48,075 bases of DNA from Nitrospinota bacterium (GCA_016200345.1 JACQEX010000062.1:1-48075), one strand, 5' to 3'. Numbered from the stretch's first letter, positions 26,317-34,864 are shown. The notes: a model not told the origin generated them from the letters alone. Program-made: numbers and translations.

Positions 26317-27566
26317 TTGTCCGCCTTTTTTAAGGAATGTGAGGATAACTCCGCCAGCTTTTCGCTTTTAAGGGCCTTCTCCAGCGCGACTTCCCACAAA
26401 ATCGTTTCGCCGTCCCACGCAACGGCCTGTCCCGAGGCCTTTATGGCCGGGGAGGACGTCCCCAAAACCAAGTCGTACATCGTCACCTCGATTGTCAGTG
26501 TGGCCGTAACCCCTCCCAGCGCGCCGGATCGGACGGTCGCGTCGGTGCGCACCGCGCAAAGGCGGCCGTAGTCCTCTTTTTCCGCGTCCTTCAGACAATC
26601 GTCCAAAGCACCGCATTTGGTCAGCATCCGCTTCGCCGGGGCCAAACGAGCGACGAGGCTTTCCATAGTTTTTGTCGAAATTTTTTCGGCGTTCGCGGCG
26701 TTGATGTTTGCGCCTCCGGTCACCACTATCATGGTGGTTTGGCGCCGACGCGCAAACTCGTCCTCGCGGCGTTTCTTTTTATCCCCAAATTTTGTCAGGT
26801 AGGCCTCTTTGTTCTCGCCGGGAAGCAGGGAAAAATCCAAGCCCTTGATGGCGTTAATCGTCTCGTCCAAAATCGAAATGCGTTTTTTGAGCCTTAGATC
26901 CAGATTTTGGGCCTTCTCACCGTTCTCAAGGGCCTCCCTCAACTTTTGGGCGGCAATTTTCTCGTCTTTTGACCGCATCATTCTTTCGCGGGCCTCGTCA
27001 ATATTTTTCTGCGGTATCTGCACCAAAACCCAATATTTGTATTTTTCCCCGACCGTGCGTCCGTTTGCGTCGGACGACGCCTTTTTTTCCCAATATGACC
27101 GGCTCAGGCGCGCGCCGCTAATTAGCCCCTGTGCGGTTATAGACTCCAAGGAATTGCCTTGGACGGTCGTATTAACTTGGTCGGCTTTTTCGTCCACCGT
27201 CGCCTTAAAAACGGATATATATTCCGCGCTCACGCCGATGTATTTCAAAACGCTCTTTACCGCCGAGTCAAACGCCGCGCTTTTGGCGTCCAGCTCCGAC
27301 GCGAGGTAGTCCGACATCCCCTCCTCAAAATGTATGCCTCCATCCGCAGGGTACTTCGAGGGGTTGCCAATCCAATCCGGACGCTTGTCGGCGGATCCGA
27401 CGATTTTTTGACTTGGTTCCGGAGTCGGAGCGGGGGCCTGTTTTGACCCGGCGTTCGACTGAGTCGGCTGAGTCGGCCGAGTTTGAAGCGTTTTTTCCCC
27501 GCTTGCGCAGGCCGAAGCCAGGATTAAGGAAAACAGAAAAAATCCGCAAAGGTATTTTTTTAACAA
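26313..27566 (-). CDS. LPP20-family lipoprotein, long form
   Basis: The start is set to a TTG at 27566, which follows GAGGG and gives an ideal lipoprotein signal: MLKKYLCGFFLFSLILASAC. A GTG at 27578 is the alternative. After a proline/serine-rich spacer, the LPP20 domain (KRPDWIGNPSKYPADGG ... YWVLVQIPQ) is followed by a charged helical stretch and a C-terminal beta domain (MIVVTGGANINAANAEK). The gene at 39046-40131 has the same order, so the two are paralogues. LPP20 proteins include outer-membrane and flagellar ring lipoproteins. Its role here is unknown. First gene of the four-gene envelope operon. Confidence 0.8.
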   Translation of the reverse strand: MLKKYLCGFFLFSLILASACASGEKTLQTRPTQPTQSNAGSKQAPAPTPEPSQKIVGSADKRPDWIGNPSKYPADGGIHFEEGMSDYLASELDAKSAAFDSAVKSVLKYIGVSAEYISVFKATVDEKADQVNTTVQGNSLESITAQGLISGARLSRSYWEKKASSDANGRTVGEKYKYWVLVQIPQKNIDEARERMMRSKDEKIAAQKLREALENGEKAQNLDLRLKKRISILDETINAIKGLDFSLLPGENKEAYLTKFGDKKKRREDEFARRRQTTMIVVTGGANINAANAEKISTKTMESLVARLAPAKRMLTKCGALDDCLKDAEKEDYGRLCAVRTDATVRSGALGGVTATLTIEVTMYDLVLGTSSPAIKASGQAVAWDGETILWEVALEKALKSEKLAELSSHSLKKADK

Positions 27567-27652
27567 TTCATCCCTCACTAATCCGCAAGACCCAGTCTAC
27601 GAATGACATTCTACGCTAAAAACAACCGCATGGGAAGAATGAGAGGCTCACT

Positions 27653-29551
27653 TTATTGGGCGCAACGAAACCCGAAATAGTTAAGACGGTTAGCCTGTGA
27701 GTCGTTTCCCCGGTAGGAGGAGCGGATAAAATTTGCGTTGCCTATCCAAGAGCCGCCGCGAAGCCCCCTGAATGTTCCGGTTGCCGGGCCTTGGGGATTA
27801 TCCACCGGGCTTTGCCTGTAATAGTCCGCGTCGTACCAGTCGGCCACCCATTCAAACGCGTTTCCGGCCATGTCGTACAAACCGTATCCGTTGGCCGGAA
27901 AACTTCCCACGGGCGACGCCTTTCGGAAGCCGTCGTTGATGGAATTATCCGCCCAAGGAAGGCCGCTGGACCAATCCGCTATGTTTGCGTTCCTGTTGCC
28001 CGGCTTTTCGTTTCCCCACGGAAATCGCCAGTCGTGCCCGCCTTTCGCGGCGTACTCCCATTCCGCCTCCGTTGGCAGGCGCCTCCCCTTCCACTTGCAA
28101 TAGGCGTCGGCGTCGTTCCAGCTAACCTGCAAAACCGGGTAATTGTCGCCGGCAATCCCTTTCCCGGGGCCTTCCGGTTCCCTCCAGTAGGCCCCTTTTG
28201 TTCCGTGCCAGTTTCCCTCGTCGTCGTATGTTCCGCCGTCGCCCCCCCTCTCCGCGTCGGTCTGATACGCGGCTTGATGGACGAACTCCGCAAACTGGCG
28301 GTTTGTGACAAGATATTTGTCCATGTAATAAGCGCTAAGACGAACCCTGTGCCTCGGCTGTTCCGCCCGCGTCAGCTGTTTTTTTTCGTCGCTGAGACTC
28401 CAAATGCGCGCCACCTCCTCCAACTGCGCGTCGGTGCTCCCCATCCAAAACTCGCCGGCGGAAATAAACACCATCCCGGCGTTCTTGGTGGCGTTGGCCC
28501 TCTCCGCGGCCTCCTTCTGCTCCGCCTTAATCTTGGATAGTTTCGACGAGGCCGACTGCGCAAACTTCCCGTTGGGAAACTCCCGCAGATACCCCTCGAA
28601 ATCACCCGCCGAGACGGCCCCGTCAAAAAGCTCCTTCTCCCTCGCGGCGTCCTCCTCGGCTTTCGCTAGCGCCGCGCCGGCCTCCGCCTCTTTTTGCTCC
28701 TTGCGAACCTTCGCCAGCCGCGACTTCGCCAAATTAACAAACTTGCCCTTCGGGTACCCCTTTAAATATCCCTCGAAGTCTTCCGGATTTCCGCTGTCCT
28801 TTATCTCCTCCCATCGCGAAACCTCGGCGTTCAACGCGGAGTCCCGCTGTTCCTTTCTTAGCGACGCCACGCGCCTTTTCGCCAACCCGGCAAATTTACC
28901 CTTGGGGTAGTCCTCCAAATAAGCCGCGAAGTCGTCCGCGCTGTTTCCGTCCTTTATGCTCTCCCAGTACGCGACCTCGGCGTCGGAGGAGCCCGACCCT
29001 TTGGGTTTCTTGGACTCCGCCGGAGTCTCGTCGGACAATGGCGTAACGGCGTCCCCCTTGTCAAACCCGGGGAGCGAGCGAAGTTTCTTCACAACCTGTA
29101 TTATTTTGCACCCGGGACATTCGTCCGTTTTGGAAATGACCAACTCGTTTGCCACGATGTCCATTATCTTTATGGAGAGCGAGTAGTCCCCCTCTATCTT
29201 GGTCACGTTCACGACGGCCAGAAACTCGGCGTTGAACTCCACGGCAATCGCGCCGTAGCAACGGGTGAGGTCGCAGGTTTCCTTTTGCGACTCCTTTGCG
29301 GTCACCTTCCGAAGAACCTCCTCGACCTTGCTACCGACGATGACCTTGTACTGCGGTTGAAGTGATTCCGCCGCGGCGTCCTGATAGCTTGCGACGGCGT
29401 CCTTCGACTGCTCCCCGTGCAGTATCACCGGCAAGAGCACCACGGTCGGTTTGCCGACGGCTTTTTTCCGCTCCTTGGCGAGGGACTCTGTCGCCGCAAA
29501 AGGGGACGTTAGCAGAAGAAGCGCAAGAAATAGAATAATCCCCTTCTTCAT
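27653..29551 (-). CDS. Exported SUMF1/FGE-fold protein with four-cysteine domain and YPKGKF repeats
   Basis: The 632-residue protein has a signal peptide (MKKGIILFLALLLLTSPFAATESLA). Next comes the four-cysteine domain (residues 32-150, ETCDLTRCYG and DECPGC). Three repeats of about 45 residues follow, each with a D(D/E)F..YL..(Y/F)P.GKF core (such as FEGYLKGYPKGKF). A C-terminal formylglycine-generating-enzyme-like domain begins FISAGEFWMGS and ends FRGLRGGSWIGNANFIRSSYR ... YFGFRCAQ. Such domains, outside true sulfatase activators, often bind ligands in the envelope. No sulfatase lies nearby. The gene at 31818-33119 is a shorter paralogue. It diverges from the TPR-glycosyltransferase. Confidence 0.85.
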   Translation of the reverse strand: MKKGIILFLALLLLTSPFAATESLAKERKKAVGKPTVVLLPVILHGEQSKDAVASYQDAAAESLQPQYKVIVGSKVEEVLRKVTAKESQKETCDLTRCYGAIAVEFNAEFLAVVNVTKIEGDYSLSIKIMDIVANELVISKTDECPGCKIIQVVKKLRSLPGFDKGDAVTPLSDETPAESKKPKGSGSSDAEVAYWESIKDGNSADDFAAYLEDYPKGKFAGLAKRRVASLRKEQRDSALNAEVSRWEEIKDSGNPEDFEGYLKGYPKGKFVNLAKSRLAKVRKEQKEAEAGAALAKAEEDAAREKELFDGAVSAGDFEGYLREFPNGKFAQSASSKLSKIKAEQKEAAERANATKNAGMVFISAGEFWMGSTDAQLEEVARIWSLSDEKKQLTRAEQPRHRVRLSAYYMDKYLVTNRQFAEFVHQAAYQTDAERGGDGGTYDDEGNWHGTKGAYWREPEGPGKGIAGDNYPVLQVSWNDADAYCKWKGRRLPTEAEWEYAAKGGHDWRFPWGNEKPGNRNANIADWSSGLPWADNSINDGFRKASPVGSFPANGYGLYDMAGNAFEWVADWYDADYYRQSPVDNPQGPATGTFRGLRGGSWIGNANFIRSSYRGNDSQANRLNYFGFRCAQ

Positions 29552-29707
29552 AACTGTAAAACACCCTCAAGTTAATTTGCCCAAAGCTTCGGATGTGACC
29601 CACGACATTGTACATTTTCGCATGGAATTTGCCCAAAAAAATTTTAAAGTTCCGTGCCGGTACGGCGCCGGTCAACGCCGCCGTTTAAATCGTGGTAGTA
29701 TTTTTAA

Positions 29708-31093
29708 ATGACGATTCCCAAAAATGAGGATTTGGCAAAACAACATTTCAAGGCCGGCAACTCCATGATGGACGCGGGGCAAATCGGGCCGGCGGTGGAG
29801 AGCTACCGCAAGGCTGTGGCAACAAACCCCGATTTTGCCGAGGCGCACAACAACCTTGGCGACGCGCTGAGGGAGCTTGGAAAATGCGAGGAGGCCGTGA
29901 AAAGCCTCCTCAGGGCCTTGGAGATAAATCCGAACCTTGTCGAGGCGCACTACAACCTTGGCAACGCCCTTCAAGACCTCGAACGACACGACGACGCGGT
30001 GGCAAGCTACCGCCGGGCGTTGGAACTAAGACCAAACCTCGCGCAGGCGCACAACAACATGGGCGTGGCGTTGCGCGAACTTCTGCGAACCGACGAGGCG
30101 GTTGCAAGCTACCGACGGGCGTTGGAGTTGAACCCAAATTACGCCGAGGCACACCACAACCTGGGGCTTTGCCTTTTGGCAATGGGTCGCTTTTCCGAGG
30201 GCTGGCCGGAATGCGAATACCGCTGGGAGGGGAGCTGGCTTAATTTGCCGCGCCCCTCCTCCATCCTGCCGCTTTGGAGGGGAGAGACCCCGGCCCCCGG
30301 CGACGGACTCTTGGTGTTTGGCGAACAGGGGTTTGGCGACAGAATCCAGTTTTCCAGATATCTTAATATAGCGGCGAAATGTTTTAATGGAAAAGTCGCG
30401 GTCAACGTCGGCCAACCTTTGCTCGGCCTGTTCCGCCGCTCCTTTCCAAACATAACGGTTTTGGAAAACGTCCCCGACGACCAATGCGCGTGGAAGTGGC
30501 AATGCCCGATGCTTTCCCTGCCTATCGCCTTCAACACCACCTTGGAGACGATTCCAACCGCCACGCCATATCTTTTTCCCGACGAAGCCATAAAGAGGAG
30601 ATGGAAAGAAAAAATCGCGGGACTTAATCTTCAGCCGGGCGCGTTAAAAATCGGAATTGCAAGAAGGTCTTATTCAAACGACAAAAACGTCGCGCGACGG
30701 TCGCTTACCGTCCGGCAAATCTCGCCTTTGCTCGAGACGCCGAACTGCGCGTGGCTCAGTCTGCAAAAAGAGCCGTTTTACGACGACGAGGCGACGCCGG
30801 GCAAAGTCTTCGACTGGGCCGAAGAGTTTAGCGACTTCGACGACACGGCGGCGCTTGCGGCCAATCTGGACATGGTTATTTCGACGGACACCTCCGTGGC
30901 GCACCTCGCCGGTGCGCTTGGTCTGCCCACGTGGCTGTTCAACCGGCACGCCGGGGAATGGCGGTGGCTGGTCGGCAGGGACGACAGCCCGTGGTATCCG
31001 ACGATGAAAATATTCACCCAAAAAACGGCGGGTGACTGGGACGGCGTCGTGGGCCGAATGTCCAAGGAGCTTTTAGCTCAAAAAAACCAATGA
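29708..31093 (+). CDS. TPR repeat protein with GT9/GT41-like glycosyltransferase domain
   Basis: 461 residues. About four tetratricopeptide repeats occupy residues 10-160, each with the EAHNNLG/NALR core and a LELNPN end. A C-terminal glycosyltransferase-like domain has GEQGFGDRIQFSRY (usually GEQGLGD.IQF.RY in TPR-glycosyltransferases), PMLSLPIAFNT, and ISTDTSVAHLAGALGLPTWL. The last is a classic nucleotide-sugar-binding region of GT9-like enzymes. It is probably cytoplasmic and may glycosylate protein or lipid. The ATG at 29708 lacks a ribosome site but no better start is seen. It stands alone and converges on the repeat region. Confidence 0.85.
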   Translation: MTIPKNEDLAKQHFKAGNSMMDAGQIGPAVESYRKAVATNPDFAEAHNNLGDALRELGKCEEAVKSLLRALEINPNLVEAHYNLGNALQDLERHDDAVASYRRALELRPNLAQAHNNMGVALRELLRTDEAVASYRRALELNPNYAEAHHNLGLCLLAMGRFSEGWPECEYRWEGSWLNLPRPSSILPLWRGETPAPGDGLLVFGEQGFGDRIQFSRYLNIAAKCFNGKVAVNVGQPLLGLFRRSFPNITVLENVPDDQCAWKWQCPMLSLPIAFNTTLETIPTATPYLFPDEAIKRRWKEKIAGLNLQPGALKIGIARRSYSNDKNVARRSLTVRQISPLLETPNCAWLSLQKEPFYDDEATPGKVFDWAEEFSDFDDTAALAANLDMVISTDTSVAHLAGALGLPTWLFNRHAGEWRWLVGRDDSPWYPTMKIFTQKTAGDWDGVVGRMSKELLAQKNQ

Positions 31094-31203
31094 GTGCCCT
31101 TTTTAGATGGCATCTTGCCAGCTGGGAACGCGGTGTCATCCCCGCCCAACTTGCGGGCAGAGGGGAGCTTCCCCGCCCGGCCTCCGCCCGGTGGGAACGC
31201 ACT

Positions 31204-31325
31204 CGGTAGGCACGGCCTTTAGGCTGTGCTACATCGGCCTGTCAAGGCCGAGATTCGGATTCGGGGTCAGATTCGCCCGGTAGGCACGGCCTTTAGGCTG
31301 TGCTACATCGGCCTGACAAGGCCGA
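31204..31325. repeat. Hairpin repeat, two copies
   Basis: 31204-31251 and 31278-31325 share a 48-base block that differs at one base: CGGTAGGCACGGCC, then TTTAGGC, TGTGC and TACATCGGCCTG. A palindrome GCACGGCC-TTTA-GGCTGTGC folds inside each. A third, diverged copy is at 31552-31596. Confidence 0.8.
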
Positions 31326-31362
31326 AAAAATACCCCCGCCGGGGTGACAGAATGAGAGATTG
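31307..31362. repeat. 56-base block, copy 1, followed by a hairpin
   Basis: ATCGGCCTGACAAGGCCG, then seven A/T-rich bases, CCCCCGCCGGGG and TGACAGAATGAGAGATTG. It is matched base for base by 31578-31633. A hairpin TTGTCGC-TTGC-GCGACAA lies at 31360-31377. Confidence 0.8.
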
Positions 31363-31551
31363 TCGCTTGCGCGACAAAGTGCAGGCCGCAGTAAACGGTC
31401 ATGAACTTCAGCATTCCAAGTCAGAGCGTGTATCAAACGCAGGGGGCAAGCCACTGCGACCATAGCCGAAGGCGGAGTAGTGCCGCCGAAACCGCAGGCA
31501 ACTGATTATTCATCTTACGGTTCGGCGGCCTCCGCCCGGTAGCTACGCACT

Positions 31552-31674
31552 CGGTAGGTACAGGCTTTAGCCTGTACATCGGCCTGACAAGGCCGAAAAA
31601 ATACCCCCGCCGGGGTGACAGAATGAGAGATTGGCGCTTCGCGCCAAGGTACAGGCTAAAGCCCGTACCTACCG
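31552..31674. repeat. Repeat copy 3 with covarying hairpins
   Basis: A diverged copy of the first block (31552-31596) runs into the second copy of the 56-base block (31578-31633). A hairpin TTGGCGC-TTC-GCGCCAA (31631-31647) has a G-C pair where copy 1 has T-A. A further hairpin, GTACAGGC-TAAA-GCCCGTAC, is at 31649-31668. Confidence 0.75.
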
Positions 31675-31696
31675 AAACAGCACATGAACTTCAGCA

Positions 31697-31758
31697 TTCC
31701 AAGTCAGAGCGTGCATCACCGCTACTTTGATGAAGGTTGCCGAAAAAAGCCCGTGCCG
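31697..31758. repeat. 62-base direct repeat, left copy
   Basis: Matches 33263-33324 at 59 of 62 bases in the same orientation, with core AGTCAGAGCGTGCATCACCG followed by CTACTTTGATGAAGG. The two copies bracket the shorter SUMF1 paralogue. A partial copy (24 bases) lies at 31412-31435. Confidence 0.85.
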
Positions 31759-31791
31759 ATGTGCAGGCTAAAGCCCGCACCTACCGAAAGC

Positions 31792-31811
31792 GCAGGGGGC
31801 AAGCCCCCTGC
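31792..31811 (-). terminator. Strong inverted repeat at the SUMF1 paralogue 3' end
   Basis: GCAGGGGGC at 31792-31800 pairs with GCCCCCTGC at 31803-31811. It lies 6 bases beyond the stop codon of the minus-strand SUMF1 gene. No T-run follows, so it may be a repeat remnant rather than a terminator. Confidence 0.4.
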
Positions 31812-31817
31812 ACCCCC

Positions 31818-33119
31818 TCAAAGTGTAAGAGGGTAAAGGGACAGAGGGTAAATATAGTACTGGACACAACGAAAGCCGAGACCGCTGCCATGAGTGACGG
31901 GCGTGCCGTAGTTCCGGACGGCAACGCGCAGACCAACGGCATCAGAGAACCAAGAGCCGCCGCCGAGGACACGGTATTTTTGCTCATTATCATACCAATC
32001 GGCCATCCACTCCCAAACGTTGCCGCTCATGTCGTAAAGTCCCAAACCATTCGGTCTCTTCTGTCCAACAGGGTGGGTTTTATTACCGGAATTAACGAGG
32101 TACCAAGCATATTCCCCCAGCTCGCTCTCACTGCTCGTACCCGCCCAAGTGTTCTTACCGCCTTCGCTTGCCGCATATTTCCAATCCTTCTCCTTGGGAA
32201 GAACGCTTCCGACCTTCTTGCAGTATGTGTCCGCTTCAGTCCAACTTACCTGTTCAACTGGGCATTTGGGGCAATTTTTGAAGTGTGATGGATTGATGCC
32301 GATAACCTTATCGTACGACTCCTGCGTAACAAGATACTTGTCCATCCAAAAACCGCCGCCACCCTTTTTCACATAAACCATGCCGCGGTGCTTCGCCTCT
32401 TCCGCCGCCTTCTTCATGGCTATTAGACGTTTGTTGGCTATAGAGGCGAACACCCCCTTCGGATATGCCTGTAGATAAACCTCGATATCCTCCGGGTTCG
32501 TGCTCTCCTTCACGCTGTTCCAAACTGCAACCTCTTTGTTGGAAGAATCCCCTCCGGCCGTCTCCCTCGGCGGCGGTGGAAGTTTCGACGTCTGACCGGC
32601 GGACTTCTTCAAAGCCGCGATGCGGCTCTTTGCAAGCGGGGCGAACGACCCCTTGGGATACGACTCCAAGTAAGCCTTGAAGTCCTCCGGGTTGTCGCTG
32701 TCCTTTACGCTGTTCCAAAAGTTAAGCTCCATCTCGTTTCCGCCAGCCGCTTTTCCCGGTTGTTCCTTTTCCGCCGGCGCCTTAACCACCGGCTCCGGTG
32801 ATTTCTCCGCCTTCTCCCCGCTGGCAAGCGACCTGAGTTTTTCCACAACGTCAACAATCGCGCACTTGCGGCATATGTCGGACTTGGACATTACCACCTC
32901 GTTTGCGACGACGTCTATTATCTTGATGGAAGCCGTGAAGTCGCCCTCTATCTTCGTCACGTGGAGAATAACCGGAAGAAGAACTACGGTCGGCTTTGCC
33001 TCCGCCGCCTTCTTCTTGGGCTTTTGAGCGTGGGCGCAGGGAACGGCAACGGCGAGAAGAAACAAGAATGCGATTAGGACGGCGTTGAATCTCATCCGTT
33101 TGTCACCCGTAAAAGTCAT
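31818..33119 (-). CDS. Exported SUMF1/FGE-fold protein, paralogue with 70-residue internal loss
   Basis: 433 residues. A signal peptide (MRFNAVLIAFLFLLAVAVPCAHA, after an 8-residue extension) leads into the same layout as the protein at 27653-29551, in shortened form. LLPVILH is joined directly to VTKIEGD, so exactly 70 residues of the four-cysteine domain, including CDLTRC, are missing in frame. Only one cysteine pair (CRKC) remains. Two YLExYPKGSF-type repeats follow, then the SUMF1-like domain (GGGGFWMDKY to GFRCVQ). A further tail YYIYPLSLYPLTL extends past the family's usual end. AGGGGGAG lies 7 bases before the ATG at 33119. It is flanked by direct repeats. Confidence 0.8.
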   Translation of the reverse strand: MTFTGDKRMRFNAVLIAFLFLLAVAVPCAHAQKPKKKAAEAKPTVVLLPVILHVTKIEGDFTASIKIIDVVANEVVMSKSDICRKCAIVDVVEKLRSLASGEKAEKSPEPVVKAPAEKEQPGKAAGGNEMELNFWNSVKDSDNPEDFKAYLESYPKGSFAPLAKSRIAALKKSAGQTSKLPPPPRETAGGDSSNKEVAVWNSVKESTNPEDIEVYLQAYPKGVFASIANKRLIAMKKAAEEAKHRGMVYVKKGGGGFWMDKYLVTQESYDKVIGINPSHFKNCPKCPVEQVSWTEADTYCKKVGSVLPKEKDWKYAASEGGKNTWAGTSSESELGEYAWYLVNSGNKTHPVGQKRPNGLGLYDMSGNVWEWMADWYDNEQKYRVLGGGSWFSDAVGLRVAVRNYGTPVTHGSGLGFRCVQYYIYPLSLYPLTL

Positions 33120-33211
33120 TTATTTGCTCCCCCTAAAATATCCCCGCATTGGTAGGGGCGACACTCCTGTCGCCCTGTCGGCGGTATTTTTATCGGCCTT
33201 GACAGGCCGAT

Positions 33212-33237
33212 GTACAGGCTAAAGCCCGTACCTACCG
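33212..33237. repeat. Hairpin repeat copy upstream of the SUMF1 paralogue
   Basis: The 26 bases GTACAGGCTAAAGCCCGTAC plus CTACCG are identical to 31649-31674. They differ from 31761-31786 only by a paired change (GTAC/GTAC to GTGC/GCAC). Confidence 0.8.
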
Positions 33238-33262
33238 CAGTAAACGACCATATGCTTACGCA

Positions 33263-33324
33263 CTCCAAGTCAGAGCGTGCATCACCGCTACTTTGATGAA
33301 GGTTGCCGAAAAAAACCCATGCCG
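33263..33324. repeat. 62-base direct repeat, right copy
   Basis: Second copy of the repeat at 31697-31758 (59 of 62 bases), same orientation. It lies about 145 bases before the SUMF1 paralogue start. Its right end carries the A-run that becomes the T-run of the terminator on the minus strand. Confidence 0.85.
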
Positions 33325-33349
33325 TGCCTACCGTTGCCCAAACGGCATG
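33309..33349 (-). terminator. Rho-independent terminator of the cheX-to-BshC-like operon
   Basis: On the minus strand CATGCCGT (33349-33342) pairs with ACGGCATG (33325-33318) and is followed by GG and seven T (33315-33309). It lies 80 bases beyond the stop of the BshC-like gene. Confidence 0.75.
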
Positions 33350-33430
33350 ATTATACTTTATTAGCCCAAACAGTCAAACCGATGGATTTGGGTGGTGTGG
33401 GTGCGAATAACTGCTTGCGCCCGCGGCTGT

Positions 33431-34864
33431 TCAGGTTTTTAAAAACGACTCAAAGGCGTCGGGGGGATGCAGAAAGAACGACAACTCGCGGTCGGCCAGA
33501 ACGTCGTACCTCCCCTGCTCCGCCTCCAGCGAAGCGATTGTCTTTTCCGCCTCGGCCTTCAGCGGGGCAAGCAGGGCCTTTAGCTCGGCGTTAACGCGCC
33601 CCAACTTTCCGCCCAGCTCTTTTTTGTTGGCGCCGGGGGCCTGTATCTCGGAGGTCAGTTTATGTTTTTCCTCCAAAAGTCCCGAAGGCGGTGACTTTAA
33701 AAAATTCTCCGGATGAAAATCCATCTCCCTCAACTTTTGTTTTTCCGCCAAAATTTTTTGCGCCGGGTCTTCCAAGCCGGAATCAAGGGTAAGCGACGCC
33801 ACTGCAAACGTTGGGGGATTGATTCCGTAAAATCCTGATATCACCTCGTCGGTTATTTTGTCGTACTTCGCCCCGCCGAGGCCGTGCAGAAAAAGGTCGG
33901 AGAGGTACAGCCGGTTGATGATTGAAAGCGCCACCGCCTTGGGCCAAATCCGCACCCCGTTCGCGTCGCACAAGCGGCGAAGGTCGGCGCCTGTTTTTAT
34001 CTCCTCGCTCCCGAACTCGGAGATGCAAACGGAATTTTTTACGACGAGGGTCGTTCTCTGCTCCCCCTTCGCAATCCAAAAAAGCGTCTCCACGCCGTCT
34101 TTCGCCGGGGCCAAATCCGGGAACGGATTGGCGGGATATCTTAACTTGTGCTCCTCCCTGTACCGGTGCAGGGCCTTGTTAAAAACCTCTGCAAATTTTT
34201 GGGCGTTCGCCAGCAAATAATGGGCGAACTCGAAAAATCCGGCGGTTTTGCACACCTTTGTCAGGGGAACCTCCAAGACCGGGCCGTCCCACCCGTCCGC
34301 GTATTTCCTGCGAATCATGGTCGTGGCGTCGGTCGAGTTTGCGGGAAGATTTTCCCAAAAATCCGCGCGCAAAAAATTCGCGCCGCTTTCAAACAACTTT
34401 TCCGGAAGCGAGGCCAAATCCTTCACGGCCTCTTCCGCAAACGCCAGCGTCTCCTCTTTTCGCAAAACGACGTCGCAGTAAAACCCCTTTTTCGCCGAAG
34501 GGGCGATGCAACGGGTGTTTTTTAAATATTTCCCGTCGAAGGATGGAACCTTCAACGGGTAGCCGCCTGACAAATCGGTGTCCACCGCAAGATTTACCGC
34601 GACGCCCCCGCCCCTCGCGTACCGGGCCAAAAGCGCGTACTTGTACAAAACGCCGGGGTGGTAGAGATACGGTTGGTGCCCAGACATTACGACGGGCGCG
34701 CCGTCGGCGACATTGGGCGTCGGCAGTCCCAAACCAGCGGTGTGATCCAACGCGAGGCTTAAAAATTCCTTTCGCCATTTTCCATCCGTCTTTTGTGTAA
34801 AGGAAGGCCATTGCGAAAACGGGGGTTCGCAGACCATCCCGCCGGGCCGCGTCGCCCTAATCAT
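33431..34864 (-). CDS. Remote BshC-like protein (putative cysteine-adding enzyme)
   Basis: The 477-residue protein has no clear family at first sight. It resembles BshC, which adds cysteine to GlcN-malate in bacillithiol synthesis, in two places. The first is VVMSGHQPYLYHPGVLYKYALLARYA near residue 57, where BshC has GGQQAGLLTGPLYTIHK. The second is LYLSDLFLHGLGGAKYD, then ISGFYGINPPTFAVASLTL, where BshC has a similar run ending in PP and L-rich residues. A charged coiled-coil region follows (about 390-450). This is remote and unproven, but the adjacent gene is a BshB1-like deacetylase. The ATG at 34864 (ATGA overlap with the deacetylase) is chosen; the frame upstream of it is antisense to other coding DNA. 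Confidence 0.6.
   Translation of the reverse strand: MIRATRPGGMVCEPPFSQWPSFTQKTDGKWRKEFLSLALDHTAGLGLPTPNVADGAPVVMSGHQPYLYHPGVLYKYALLARYARGGGVAVNLAVDTDLSGGYPLKVPSFDGKYLKNTRCIAPSAKKGFYCDVVLRKEETLAFAEEAVKDLASLPEKLFESGANFLRADFWENLPANSTDATTMIRRKYADGWDGPVLEVPLTKVCKTAGFFEFAHYLLANAQKFAEVFNKALHRYREEHKLRYPANPFPDLAPAKDGVETLFWIAKGEQRTTLVVKNSVCISEFGSEEIKTGADLRRLCDANGVRIWPKAVALSIINRLYLSDLFLHGLGGAKYDKITDEVISGFYGINPPTFAVASLTLDSGLEDPAQKILAEKQKLREMDFHPENFLKSPPSGLLEEKHKLTSEIQAPGANKKELGGKLGRVNAELKALLAPLKAEAEKTIASLEAEQGRYDVLADRELSFFLHPPDAFESFLKT

Larger units (their letters stand above)
31094..31817. other. Repeat-rich non-coding region between TPR-GT and SUMF1 genes
   Basis: The 724 bases contain no gene. They hold at least three copies of a 45-48-base block (31204-31251, 31278-31325, 31552-31596), a 56-base block present twice (31307-31362, 31578-31633), covarying hairpins, and one of the two 62-base direct repeats that flank the SUMF1 paralogue. 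Short reading frames here are repeat-derived and not credible. Confidence 0.8.
33120..33430. other. Intergenic repeat region upstream of the SUMF1 paralogue
   Basis: 311 bases without a gene. They hold a GTACAGGC-TAAA-GCCCGTAC hairpin repeat (33212-33237), the right copy of the 62-base direct repeat (33263-33324) and the terminator of the minus-strand BshC-like operon (33309-33349). The promoter of the SUMF1 gene should lie at its left end, but no clear -35/-10 pair was seen. Confidence 0.7.

Noticed and set aside
31204-31812. CRISPR array
   Set aside because: The repeats are long, unevenly spaced, hairpin-forming and diverged, with no unique spacers of constant length and no cas genes.
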